From Nitrococcus sp. (GTDB taxonomy: Bacteria; Pseudomonadota; Gammaproteobacteria; Nitrococcales; Nitrococcaceae), in NCBI GenBank assembly GCA_030452365.1, contig JAKDMK010000023.1:1-13414 (forward strand): a stretch of DNA of 13,414 nt, read 5' to 3'. This document shows, one piece after another, positions 1 through 6,341 of this stretch; the stretch's first letter is position 1, and each line of letters begins with the position of its first letter. The notes under the pieces were generated by a model. The model was not told where the DNA came from. It did no database searches and worked only from the letters and a program-made list of their open reading frames with translations. A program made the translations under genes and the position numbers.

Positions 1-11
1 CGAAGGGCCGG

Positions 12-100
12 GGCCATTTTTCCGCAATCCTGTGTTGCCGCTCGCTTATGTAGCTGGGCTACACTGCACTCGCGGCGCCTTGTCTTGCGAAAAAATGGCC
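12..100. repeat. 89-bp imperfect palindrome
   Basis: The outer arms GGCCATTTTTCCGCAA (12-27) and TTGCGAAAAAATGGCC (85-100) are reverse complements at 15 of 16 positions. The centre is TGTAGC-TGG-GCTACA (49-63), and GCCGC (37-41) can pair with GCGGC (72-76). All three stems are nested about base 56, so as RNA or cruciform this would be one long interrupted hairpin with a 3-nt loop. Its identity is unknown. It could be an interspersed palindromic repeat, the hairpin of a small RNA, or the remnant of a mobile element. There is no U-tract placed to make it a standard terminator. Confidence 0.7.
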
Positions 101-207
101 ACCTGCGCGGCGTTGTGGGTGAATATCAACAGGCCCTCGTGCAGCGCAGCGCTTGCTAAGCCGCGGGGTTTCATAGCTAAGCCGACAGGTTGGTTGTACG
201 GTTGACA

Positions 208-239
208 TTGACGTCGATCCGAACGTGAGCGGACGTCAA
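208..239. repeat. Inverted repeat / hairpin upstream of the first gene
   Basis: TTGACGTC (208-215) and GACGTCAA (232-239) are perfect 8-bp reverse complements separated by 16 nt. TCCG (218-221) and CGGA (229-232) can add a partly competing inner stem. A perfect TTGACA hexamer (202-207) touches the left arm. It lies 117 bp before the preferred start of the 150-aa gene. It could be an operator, an mRNA leader hairpin or chance. No T-run follows, so an intrinsic terminator is unlikely. Confidence 0.45.
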
Positions 240-355
240 CAGGGCCTAATACAGGCAACAACGGAACCATCAATCGCCATGCGGGCCTAAATGGGTAATG
301 GCCCATGGAGAGACGCTGGCATGTAGCCGAACTTAAGATAGATGAGGATGCAATC

Positions 356-808
356 ATGGCCGACACACCAGCGGAAGAGAAGATAGTGAAGGACGCCGTG
401 CTGCTCACACTGGAGGCCGAGCATGCCGAGCTTACCAGCGTCGATGCCGCCGGGGATCGGGATCTGGAGGCGACGAATCTTGACAAGCTCGCCAAGGAGC
501 TGAACGAGGTGAACGAAGCCATCCGGGCCCTGCCGGTGCACGATTCGCTGTTCGACCTGCTCGCCAGGACTTGGGAAGGTTGGGATGTGGATACCGATCC
601 TGCCGCCGCCGAGGGCGAAAGCTGGCTGGAGAGCAATCCCTACGGACCCATGGTGCTGCAGTGCTGGCGTGAATGGGGTCAGGAGAAGGAGGATGAGCAA
701 CGTCAGTTCATTCCCTGGCTTCGAGGTGTCTTACGACAGCAAAAGCGGGGGCAGTTGTGGGAGGAATACCGCAGCTTTCTGGAGCAGCACGTGAAAAAGC
801 AAGAATGA
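356..808 (+). CDS. Unrecognised acidic, Trp-rich 150-aa protein
   Basis: I do not recognise this protein. It is soluble-looking, with no signal peptide or membrane segment, and strongly acidic in its first two thirds (many Glu and Asp). A helical, coiled-coil-like stretch rich in Leu/Glu/Lys covers roughly residues 35-60. The C-terminal half is rich in Trp and Glu with a Lys-rich end (KKQE). Two starts are possible. ATG 356 (MADTPAEEK) has GAGGA at 344-348, 7 nt upstream, and is preferred. ATG 305 would add 17 residues but lacks a good ribosome site. The reading frame has a natural-looking amino acid composition, whereas the minus-strand frame over the same DNA is an artefact-like Ser-rich string. 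Its neighbours give no clue: it is followed by 265 bp with no gene and then a J-domain protein. It is probably a real gene of unknown role. Confidence 0.6.
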   Translation: MADTPAEEKIVKDAVLLTLEAEHAELTSVDAAGDRDLEATNLDKLAKELNEVNEAIRALPVHDSLFDLLARTWEGWDVDTDPAAAEGESWLESNPYGPMVLQCWREWGQEKEDEQRQFIPWLRGVLRQQKRGQLWEEYRSFLEQHVKKQE

Positions 809-1073
809 TTGCAGTAATCCGCCGGCCCGTTGCGTTCGGCTTGCGTGAACCAGCGGGCTTGCCCTTGCAATAGAGGCGAGCGACACACTATGTTAATCAG
901 AGAAGTGGGACCACCGCTGCCGTTAGCACGCTGCACCAAGGTAGCGCACCGCGTACGGATCCGCGCCAGGCGCAGGATCGCTGGTTGCCCAGGTGCGAAG
1001 GTTTAATGAATTCACTCCTGATGCCATCGGCCGCTCGCCGCTCTATCAATTGCATGGATAACCTTATCTAAGC

Positions 1074-1619
1074 ATGAAGGATCCGTGGAAGACCTTGCGT
1101 ATCATGCCAACGCGGGATCTTGCTAGAATCAAGACCGCGTATCGTGCGCATGCCCAGAAATACCATCCCGACAAGGCGCTGAGCCTTGAAGAGGCGCGGC
1201 ACTATACGCTGCGATTCATCGAGTTGCGGGAAGCGTACAGGAATGCCACGCTGATGGCACAATACGAGAGCGATTTGCAGCCGCTAGGCATCCTGCATCC
1301 CACTGATCTATCCAAAAACTCGCTTTTGTCCAACGAATGGTTCGTAGGCGCTATCGCGATAGCGGCTGGCCTGTTTGGATTTTGGCTGGTTTGGCTTAGC
1401 GCACCCCATTACGCGGTACATACGTTGCCGATGACGCAGTCCGTCCTTTTTGTCGCATTGACTCGGATGCAATCGTGCGGTCGCCAAAGGCAATCGCAGC
1501 GCAATGCGTTGCGTTGGCTCGCACGGTTTGCGAGTGGTGTTCCGCGGCGCAGGGCCACGGTTTGTCAGCCTGGGGGGTTCCTGTTACATTGCCGAGCGAT
1601 TCTTGCGCAGTGGTGGTAG
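1074..1619 (+). CDS. J-domain (DnaJ-like) protein with one membrane segment
   Basis: The N-terminus is a J-domain of roughly residues 3-60. It has the invariant HPD motif at residues 31-33 (QKYHPDK), basic helix II (residues 16-30) before it, and a helix III with LREAYRNA after it. J-domains stimulate the ATPase of an Hsp70 partner. Residues about 88-109 form a hydrophobic stretch consistent with one transmembrane helix, so it may be membrane-anchored with the J-domain in the cytoplasm. There is no Gly/Phe-rich region or zinc finger, so it is not DnaJ itself. After about residue 130 the sequence turns Arg-rich and low in character, as expected of out-of-frame translation. A run of five T at 1447-1451 is a possible frameshift site, and the ORF end overlaps the 5' end of the 4.5S RNA. 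The ribosome site is weak. The 265 bp upstream (809-1073) show no gene. The J-domain call is firm; the C-terminus is uncertain. Confidence 0.65.
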   Translation: MKDPWKTLRIMPTRDLARIKTAYRAHAQKYHPDKALSLEEARHYTLRFIELREAYRNATLMAQYESDLQPLGILHPTDLSKNSLLSNEWFVGAIAIAAGLFGFWLVWLSAPHYAVHTLPMTQSVLFVALTRMQSCGRQRQSQRNALRWLARFASGVPRRRATVCQPGGFLLHCRAILAQWW

Positions 1620-1721
1620 CGTCGGTCCTCCCGCGGCGATACGTTGTAAACCCCGTCAGGCCCGGAAGGGAGCAGCGGTAGCAGCGGATTCGGGCGCCGG
1701 GATGTGGCTGGCGTTGCCACC
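1612..1721 (+). ncRNA. ffs: 4.5S RNA, signal recognition particle RNA
   Basis: The conserved SRP domain IV core is present: GTCAGG (1655-1660), the GGAA tetraloop (1664-1667) and AGCAG (1671-1675). The CCGGGATGTGGCTGG block (1698-1711) matches the 3' side of bacterial 4.5S RNA. The terminal helix closes by pairing GGTGGTAGC (1612-1620) with GTTGCCACC (1713-1721), including two G-U wobbles, which sets the ends to within a few bases and gives about 110 nt, near the E. coli mature length. The RNA binds the SRP GTPase Ffh to target nascent membrane proteins to the translocon. Its place directly upstream of dnaX is a common gammaproteobacterial arrangement. No clear sigma70 promoter or intrinsic terminator is seen, so processing from a longer transcript is possible. 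Confidence 0.95.
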
Positions 1722-1790
1722 TCCAATCCTCCGTCGCGGTCATGCGCAACGCCTTGCAGCGGCAATGGTACAATGCAGCGGACCACTTAG

Positions 1791-3449
1791 ATGAGCTACC
1801 AGGTTCTTGCCCGCAAATGGCGGCCCCGGACTTTTTCCCAGATGGCGGGTCAGGAGCACGTTCTTAGAGCGCTTTGCAACGGGCTTACCAGCGGTCGTTT
1901 CCATCATGCCTACCTCTTTACAGGTACTCGAGGCGTGGGCAAGACCACGATTGCGCGTATCTTGGCCAAATGCCTCAACTGCGAGCGCCAGGGCATCACG
2001 GCTGAGCCATGCGGCGAGTGCAGCGCATGCCAGGAGATCGACCAGGGCCGATTCGTCGATTTGATCGAGGTGGACGCGGCCTCGCGCACGCGCGTGGAGG
2101 ACACGCGTGAGTTGCTGGACAATGTCCAATATGCCCCGGCACGCGGCCGCTTCAAGATCTATCTTGTCGATGAAGTCCATATGCTCTCGCAGCATAGCTT
2201 CAACGCATTGTTGAAGACATTGGAAGAGCCGCCGCCGCACGTGAAATTCCTGCTTGCCACCACGGACCCGCAGAAGCTGCCGGCGACCGTCCTATCGCGC
2301 TGCCTACAGTTCAATCTCAAGCGCTTGCCGGCCGCTCGGATCGCCGATTATCTGACCGAGATCCTGGCGCAGGAGGGTATCAAGGCTGAGGCTGCGGCCT
2401 TGCGCCGTTTGGGCTACGCTGCGGATGGCAGTATGCGGGATGCGTTGAGCCTGCTGGACCAGGCTATTGCCTATGGCGCCGATGCCGTGCGCGATGAGGA
2501 CGTGCGCGAGATGCTCGGCAGTATCGAGAGCGATTTCTTGCTCGAGCTCTTGGAGGCGTTGGCAGTGCAGGATGGCAGGGCACTGCTCGATGCGGTGGCC
2601 CGCATGGCGGAGCGTGGGGCGGATTTCAGCGCGGCTATTGCCGAGTTGTTGCTTACCCTGCACCGGCTGGCTCTGATTCAGAGCGAAGTGGATGCGCTAC
2701 CCGATGAATTGTCCGAGCGCGATCGACTGCAGGATCTGGGACGCAGGTTGACTCCGGAGGACGTGCAACTGTTCTACCAGATTGGGCTTGTGGGACGCCG
2801 GGACTTACCGCTTGCGCCGGATCCGCGCACGGGATTCGAAATGGTGCTGCTGCGTATGCTGGCATTTCGACCCGCAGCAATGGCGCCGATCGCACCGGCA
2901 ACGCAAGAATCCGCAGCGCAACCGCAACCACTGCAGTCGCAGCCTCGGTCGGGGGCCGCCGTGCCGAGTGGCTCGAACGGCGTGCGGGAGCAGGGCGGTG
3001 GACCTCAGGATCCTACCTATTCGGCGAGCGAATCCAAGTTGAAATTGTCCGCTGAGTCGCCCCACACGCTGGAAGATTGGCACGCGGTGGTTGAATCGCT
3101 GCCGCGTGGGGGGATGGTTCGGGCGCTCGCCGGTCATTGTCTGTGGTTGGGCCGCGAGGGCGACTTGGTGCGCCTGCGCATCGATTCGAGTCATGCGCAT
3201 CTGCTCAACCCCGGCATAGAGGCGCGGTTGTGCAAGATGTTGTCGGATCAACTGGCGCAGAAGTTATCCCTGCGCATCGATGTGGGCCGCGGCGAGGGCG
3301 AGACGCTCATGCAGAGGGATCGCGACCGACTCGAGCAGCGACAGCGGGCGGCTGAGGCGGCTATCGAGAATGATCCCAACATCGCGGCCTTGCAGGAGGC
3401 CTTCGATGCTCGGGTCATACCTGACTCGATTCAGCCGAGCGAGGACTGA
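1791..3449 (+). CDS. dnaX: DNA polymerase III subunit tau (clamp loader ATPase)
   Basis: This is the AAA+ motor subunit of the clamp loader, which opens the beta sliding clamp and, as tau, tethers the polymerase cores and helicase. Visible motifs are Walker A GTRGVGKT (residues 45-52), zinc ligands Cys64, Cys74, Cys77 and Cys80, Walker B with DEVH (127-130), and the sensor/arginine-finger motif LSRC (168-171). A low-complexity Ala/Gln/Pro linker spans about residues 360-405. A C-terminal domain follows and ends with the conserved DPNIAALQEAFDARVIPDSI-type tail that binds polymerase alpha. At 552 aa it is shorter than E. coli tau (643), mainly in the linker. The start at ATG 1791 gives the canonical MSYQVLARKWRP, although the ribosome site is weak. 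The E. coli type A-run slippery site for making gamma by frameshifting is not seen. It is followed 39 nt later by ybaB. Confidence 0.97.
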   Translation: MSYQVLARKWRPRTFSQMAGQEHVLRALCNGLTSGRFHHAYLFTGTRGVGKTTIARILAKCLNCERQGITAEPCGECSACQEIDQGRFVDLIEVDAASRTRVEDTRELLDNVQYAPARGRFKIYLVDEVHMLSQHSFNALLKTLEEPPPHVKFLLATTDPQKLPATVLSRCLQFNLKRLPAARIADYLTEILAQEGIKAEAAALRRLGYAADGSMRDALSLLDQAIAYGADAVRDEDVREMLGSIESDFLLELLEALAVQDGRALLDAVARMAERGADFSAAIAELLLTLHRLALIQSEVDALPDELSERDRLQDLGRRLTPEDVQLFYQIGLVGRRDLPLAPDPRTGFEMVLLRMLAFRPAAMAPIAPATQESAAQPQPLQSQPRSGAAVPSGSNGVREQGGGPQDPTYSASESKLKLSAESPHTLEDWHAVVESLPRGGMVRALAGHCLWLGREGDLVRLRIDSSHAHLLNPGIEARLCKMLSDQLAQKLSLRIDVGRGEGETLMQRDRDRLEQRQRAAEAAIENDPNIAALQEAFDARVIPDSIQPSED

Positions 3450-3488
3450 GGGTTTATTTACAATGCTCAATCGACGGGAGAGGGCGGC

Positions 3489-3818
3489 ATGAACATGAAG
3501 GGCGGTGGTATCGGAAATCTGATGAAGCAAGCGCAGAAGATGCAGGAGAATCTGCAGCGAGCCCAGGAAGAGATCGCCAATCTGGAAGTGCGCGGGCAAG
3601 CCGGCGGCGGTCTTGTCAATGTTGTGATGACAGGGCGCCATGAGGTGCGGCGCGTCACTATCGATGAGAGCGTCTATGACGACCGGGAGATGGTCGAGGA
3701 TCTAGTGGCTGCGGCCGTCAATGATGCGACTCAGAAGCTCGAGAAGGCCACCCAGGAGAGGATGTCAGGTCTGGCCCAGGGTATGGGGCTGCCGCCCGGC
3801 ATGAAGCTGCCGTTTTGA
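3489..3818 (+). CDS. ybaB: YbaB/EbfC-family nucleoid-associated protein
   Basis: The product is 109 aa, the same length as E. coli YbaB. It starts with [20 protein letters not shown], a family signature followed by a long N-terminal helix (about residues 8-38) and then the [21 protein letters not shown] sheet region. The C-terminus ends in the family's Met/Gly/Pro-rich tail ([10 protein letters not shown]). Family members form tweezer-like dimers that bind DNA, and the gene almost always sits between dnaX and recR. The exact role is not settled in the literature I know. A strong ribosome site (GGGAGAGG, about 3476-3483) precedes the ATG; ATG 3495 is a second in-frame possibility. The gap to recR is 4 nt, so the two are almost certainly co-transcribed. 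Confidence 0.96.
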   Translation: MNMKGGGIGNLMKQAQKMQENLQRAQEEIANLEVRGQAGGGLVNVVMTGRHEVRRVTIDESVYDDREMVEDLVAAAVNDATQKLEKATQERMSGLAQGMGLPPGMKLPF

Positions 3819-3822
3819 TACG

Positions 3823-4425
3823 ATGACAGAATTTTCGCCGCTGGTCAGAGAGCTGATCGAGGCACTGCGCTGCCTGCCGGGAGTCGGTCCGAAATCGGCT
3901 CAGCGCATGGCTTTGCATGTCCTACAGCGAGATCGTGACGGCGGGGCCCGACTCGCTCGCATTCTCGCCGAGGCGGTGGTGAACGTCGGAGAATGCCGGT
4001 GCTGCCGGATCCTGGCCGAGCAGGCGCTGTGCGCAATCTGCGCCAGCAGCAAGCGCGACCGTCACGCCCTTTGCATCGTAGAGAATCCGGCCGATGTCTA
4101 TGCGCTGGATCAGGCCACCGACTACAGGGGGCTCTACTTCGTGCTCAATGGCCGATTATCGCCGTTGGACGGCATTGGGCCGACGGAGCTCGGGCTGGAC
4201 TGCTTAGAGAAACGGTTTTGCGAGGGCGAAATCCGCGAGATCGTCCTTGCCACCAACTCGACCGTGGAAGGAGAGGCTACCGCGCAGTTCATTGCCGAGA
4301 TGGCGCACCACAATGCAATTCACGTCACCCGAATCGCCTATGGTGTCCCTGTGGGCGGTGAGTTGGAGTACGTGGATAGCGGGACACTGTCCCATGCGTT
4401 TGCCGGTCGCCGCGAGTATCGCTAA
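3823..4425 (+). CDS. recR: Recombination mediator protein RecR
   Basis: RecR acts with RecF and RecO to load RecA on SSB-coated gapped DNA. The 200-aa length matches the family (E. coli 201). In order are an N-terminal helix-hairpin-helix ([13 protein letters not shown], residues 18-30), a four-Cys zinc finger (Cys58, Cys61, Cys70, Cys73) and a Toprim domain starting at [11 protein letters not shown] (84-94). The Toprim domain continues through LSPLDGIGP (112-120) and [13 protein letters not shown]. The C-terminus carries [19 protein letters not shown], the family's Walker-B-like closing motif. The ATG lies 4 nt after the ybaB stop. It appears to be the last gene of the dnaX operon, since the next 700 bp hold no convincing gene. 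Confidence 0.97.
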   Translation: MTEFSPLVRELIEALRCLPGVGPKSAQRMALHVLQRDRDGGARLARILAEAVVNVGECRCCRILAEQALCAICASSKRDRHALCIVENPADVYALDQATDYRGLYFVLNGRLSPLDGIGPTELGLDCLEKRFCEGEIREIVLATNSTVEGEATAQFIAEMAHHNAIHVTRIAYGVPVGGELEYVDSGTLSHAFAGRREYR

Positions 4426-4612
4426 ACCGGACCGCGGTGGCAGGCGTTGATATTGGGTTTGCGATCGGCTGTCGGCGGATTAATCGTTTTTGTCATTTCG
4501 GCGTTGGCTGGGCGACTTATTCAGGAACGGCTTATTCGCGCCCTTTTCGCCCGCTCACCTTCTAGCCCATGGCATTTGCCTGCGATGCTCGACCGGCTTT
4601 TGCAATCTCGTG

Positions 4613-4653
4613 ACCAGTCTCCGCTGGCCCCACCGGCGCACGCCAGGACTGGT
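4613..4653. repeat. Strong hairpin downstream of recR
   Basis: ACCAGTC (4613-4619) pairs perfectly with GACTGGT (4647-4653), and inside it CTGGC (4624-4628) pairs with GCCAG (4642-4646). A 4-nt bulge lies on the left and a 13-nt GC-rich loop is between. Only a short AGTTTG follows on the plus strand, so an efficient intrinsic terminator is doubtful. It lies about 190 bp after the recR stop and just before the MITE-like element. It could end or stabilise the dnaX-ybaB-recR transcript. Confidence 0.45.
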
Positions 4654-4671
4654 AGTTTGCATAGTCCAATC

Positions 4672-4815
4672 GTAACTGCTCACCCCTCGTCATCCTGCGC
4701 GCAGCGAAGCGCAGTCGCAGGATCCAGCGACTAGATTCTGCGACTGCGCCTGACGGCTCCGCGCAGAATGACAGTACGGAGAAGGCACCCTGCGCGGAAG
4801 GGGGTGAGTAGTTAC
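4672..4815. mobile_element. MITE-like non-autonomous element with terminal inverted repeats
   Basis: GTAACTGCTCACCCC (4672-4686) and GGGGTGAGTAGTTAC (4801-4815) are reverse complements at 14 of 15 positions, and one further C/G pair lies outside. They bound 144 bp with no coding capacity. Inside is an inverted pair of palindromic repeats (4690-4771). Small size, terminal inverted repeats, no transposase and an intergenic position fit a miniature inverted-repeat transposable element. Ends that begin GTAA are known in the IS66 family, which makes 8-bp target duplications. The flanking octamers GTCCAATC (4664-4671) and GTCAAGGC (4816-4823) agree at only 5 of 8 positions, so the duplication is unproven and the family assignment is inference. 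Confidence 0.55.
4690..4771. repeat. Inverted pair of REP-like palindromic units
   Basis: Unit 1 (4690-4724) starts TCATCCTGCG and ends CGCAGGATC, with 8-bp arms ATCCTGCG/CGCAGGAT. Unit 2 (4734-4771) has arms ATTCTGCG/CGCAGAAT. Reversed and complemented, unit 2 aligns to unit 1 over almost its full length, apart from a 3-nt gap and a few substitutions. A 9-nt spacer separates them. Each unit can fold alone, or the two can fold on each other. This head-to-head arrangement is like REP/BIME elements, which are dispersed in many proteobacterial genomes. No other copy was noticed in this window. Confidence 0.65.
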
Positions 4816-5161
4816 GTCAAGGCAATTGTTGTGAGCTTGGTGCGTGACAAAAAACGCAGTTGGAAGCACGCAGATGCTCTGCGCTGGAACAGCGCAATCT
4901 TGTCAATCTGGAGTAAAGCAGGGTACAACAGGCATCGTGCGAGTTTATCCGAATGTGTCGGTCCTTATGGAAATTATCTGACAAAGCGTTTACATTAGTC
5001 TCCGGCAATAGAATTGCAGTGTCTTGCGCATAGCCCGCACGAGGATTTCTACACGCCTAAGTGTGTCAGGTTGGCTGTATCAAGACGCTGTGAGAAGCTG
5101 GAATTCGCTGGAAGCGCTACTCGTAGCTCGTGTTGAATGGAAAAGAGGTGCAGGAACGACC

Positions 5162-5476
5162 ATGGATCTCTCCAAATATTCGTTAGAAGAGCTCAAGTTG
5201 CTCAAAAATGACATCGATAAGGAGCTCGAATCCCGGCGTAAGATGGACGCCAAGAAGGCGCAGCAGGAATTGAAATCAGTGGCGGAGCGCTATGGCTTTA
5301 CATTGAAAGAGCTGGTCCTCGGTCAAACCGGGAAACCGCCGCGAAGCAAAGCACCGGCACGTTTTCGTCATCCCCAGGATGCGAATAAAGTCTGGACCGG
5401 ACGTGGGCGCAAGCCCGTCTGGGTCAAGGAATGGGAAGCGGGCGGGCGCGCCTTGGACGAGCTCCGGGTCGGCTAA
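5162..5476 (+). CDS. hns: H-NS family nucleoid-associated protein
   Basis: The product is a 104-aa H-NS-like protein. Residues about 6-45 form the N-terminal helical dimerisation/oligomerisation region, rich in Leu, Lys and Glu. A basic linker with PPRSKAPARFRHPQDAN follows. The DNA-binding motif WTGRGRKPVWVKEW sits at residues 78-91, where the GRGRKP loop inserts into the minor groove of AT-rich DNA. The short length and PVWVKEW ending resemble the BpH3/XrvA/HvrA branch rather than the 137-aa enterobacterial H-NS. ATG 5162 has AGGA at 5152-5155, 6 nt upstream; the frame stays open upstream but shows no H-NS similarity there. The protein silences AT-rich and foreign genes in related bacteria. 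The gene is convergent with the ABC exporter pair. The symbol is by family; genomes of this type often carry several paralogues. Confidence 0.9.
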   Translation: MDLSKYSLEELKLLKNDIDKELESRRKMDAKKAQQELKSVAERYGFTLKELVLGQTGKPPRSKAPARFRHPQDANKVWTGRGRKPVWVKEWEAGGRALDELRVG

Positions 5477-5484
5477 GGCGGGTT

Positions 5485-5498
5485 GGCTAAGGTTAGCC
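5485..5498. repeat. Small palindrome between convergent hns and yadH
   Basis: GGCTAA (5485-5490) and TTAGCC (5493-5498) are perfect reverse complements. The realistic fold is GGCTA, loop AGGT, TAGCC. A direct copy of GGCTAAGG also occurs at 5471-5478, overlapping the hns stop codon, so either copy could pair with TTAGCC. The 67-bp gap between two converging genes is where a bidirectional terminator would be expected. There is no T-run on either strand, so this is only a weak candidate. Confidence 0.3.
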
Positions 5499-5543
5499 CA
5501 GCGGCGAGTATGGCTTGTGCGATCGCGTTGGCAAGCGCTCTGC

Positions 5544-6341
5544 TCAAGTTCGCAGGCCAACTCCGCGGCGCAACAGGTACAAGCTAAGGCACACCGAGAA
5601 GACAATAAAAATGACGATGATAGCGTAAGCAGTTTGGATCGGGATGTCGGACTCACCGAGAAAGCCATAGCGGAAGGCATTCACCATGTAGAGTATGGGG
5701 TTTACCAGAGAGAATTCTCGCCACACCCCGGGCAGCAGGTCAATTGAGTAGAATACGCCTCCGAGATAGGTTAGCGGCGTGAGTATGAAGGTCGGCACAA
5801 TCGCGATATCGTCGAACTTGCGAGCGAAGATTCCATTGAGGAATCCGCCGAGAGAAAACAGCAGCGCCGTTAGGAATGCGACACTGATCGTAATGGCCGG
5901 GTGTTGGATCTGGATGTCCGTGAACAGCATGGAAATAAAAGTAACGATCAGCCCAGTCAGCAAACCGCGACCCACGCCGCCTGCAAGGTAGCCGATGAGA
6001 ATCGTGTAATTGGGGGTGGGCGAGACCAGGATCTCCTCGATGTGACGCTGAAACTTCGCCCCGAAAAACGAGGACACGACGTTCATGTAGGAGTTGGTGA
6101 TGACGGACATCATGATAATGCCCGGTACGATGAACTCCATGTAGCTATGACCGGCCATAGGCCCGATACGGGGCCCAATGAGGTTGCCAAAGATCACGAA
6201 ATACAGCGTCATGGTAATCGCCGGCGGCAGCAGCGTTTGCAGCCAGATGCGCAAATAGCGGTGGGTTTCCTTCCAGGCGATCGTGCGCAATGCAATCAGA
6301 GTCTGGCGCGCATAGCCGGGATGTACGGCATTGCCTCTCAT
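5544..6341 (-). CDS. yadH: ABC-2 type transporter permease, YadH family
   Basis: This is a 265-aa integral membrane permease with six hydrophobic segments at about residues 36-56, 68-88, 116-140, 150-172, 180-200 and 238-257, the ABC-2 exporter topology. Long stretches resemble E. coli YadH (256 aa): ITMTLYFVIFGNLIG, IVPGIIMMSVITNSYMNV with SSFFGAKFQRHIEE, and VPTFILTPLTYLGGVFYS. The cytoplasmic loop with SSFFGAKFQR probably contacts the ATPase. The ATG overlaps the last 4 nt of the ATPase gene (ATGA), so the two are translationally coupled and make one exporter in the inner membrane. The substrate is not known for this family as far as I am aware. Confidence 0.93.
   Translation of the reverse strand: MRGNAVHPGYARQTLIALRTIAWKETHRYLRIWLQTLLPPAITMTLYFVIFGNLIGPRIGPMAGHSYMEFIVPGIIMMSVITNSYMNVVSSFFGAKFQRHIEEILVSPTPNYTILIGYLAGGVGRGLLTGLIVTFISMLFTDIQIQHPAITISVAFLTALLFSLGGFLNGIFARKFDDIAIVPTFILTPLTYLGGVFYSIDLLPGVWREFSLVNPILYMVNAFRYGFLGESDIPIQTAYAIIVIFIVFSVCLSLYLLRRGVGLRT

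Larger units (their letters stand above)
1..355. other. Left-edge stretch with no confident gene
   Basis: No convincing complete gene starts or ends here. Two plus-strand frames are open from the window edge: one from base 1 to a TAA at 154-156 and one from base 2 to a TGA at 203-205. A minus-strand frame is also open across the stretch. Several frames open together, all over the same palindromic DNA, is more typical of GC-biased or repeat DNA than of a gene. However, the base-2 frame could be the tail of a gene that begins outside the window. The stretch also holds an 89-bp imperfect palindrome (12-100) and a shorter hairpin (208-239). No clear promoter could be assigned: a perfect TTGACA at 202-207 has no acceptable -10 at the right distance. 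Confidence 0.5.
4426..5161. other. Gene-poor intergenic stretch between recR and hns
   Basis: This stretch of 736 bp contains no ORF I would call. A 95-codon frame starting with TTG at 4447 begins hydrophobically but soon loses protein-like character and ends inside a repeat element. A 76-codon frame at 4768-4998 starts inside the same element. What the stretch does hold is a strong hairpin (4613-4653), a 144-bp MITE-like element (4672-4815) and an AT-richer segment (about 4890-5015). The AT-richer part is the likely location of the hns promoter, although the best hexamers there (TTTACA 4989-4994 and TAGAAT 5009-5014) are only 14 nt apart, too close for a standard sigma70 promoter. Confidence 0.6.

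Noticed and set aside
202..252. TTGACA plus TAATAC as a promoter for the first gene
   Set aside because: TTGACA (202-207) and TAATAC (247-252) are about 39 nt apart, far too distant for sigma70, and nothing suitable lies at 16-18 nt.
46..636. Long minus-strand frame (196 codons) over the left edge and the first gene
   Set aside because: The N-terminal half is a Ser/Ala-rich string complementary to the plus-strand coding frame, and the rest crosses a palindrome and non-coding DNA. No domain is recognisable.
1475..1681. 68-codon frame overlapping the J-domain ORF and the 4.5S RNA
   Set aside because: Its last third is the highly conserved SRP RNA core, so the frame there is explained by the RNA. 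It is kept only as the possible frameshift alternative for the J-domain tail.
4447..4734. 95-codon frame with TTG start and hydrophobic N-terminus after recR
   Set aside because: Protein-like character fades after about 35 residues, the frame crosses a hairpin and ends inside the MITE-like element, and there is no strong ribosome site. It could at most be a gene remnant.
4664..4823. 8-bp target-site duplication flanking the MITE-like element
   Set aside because: The flanking octamers match at only 5 of 8 positions, which is not enough to claim a duplication.
4768..4998. 76-codon frame downstream of the REP-like repeats
   Set aside because: It starts inside the repeat element, has no recognisable motif and shows no ribosome site.
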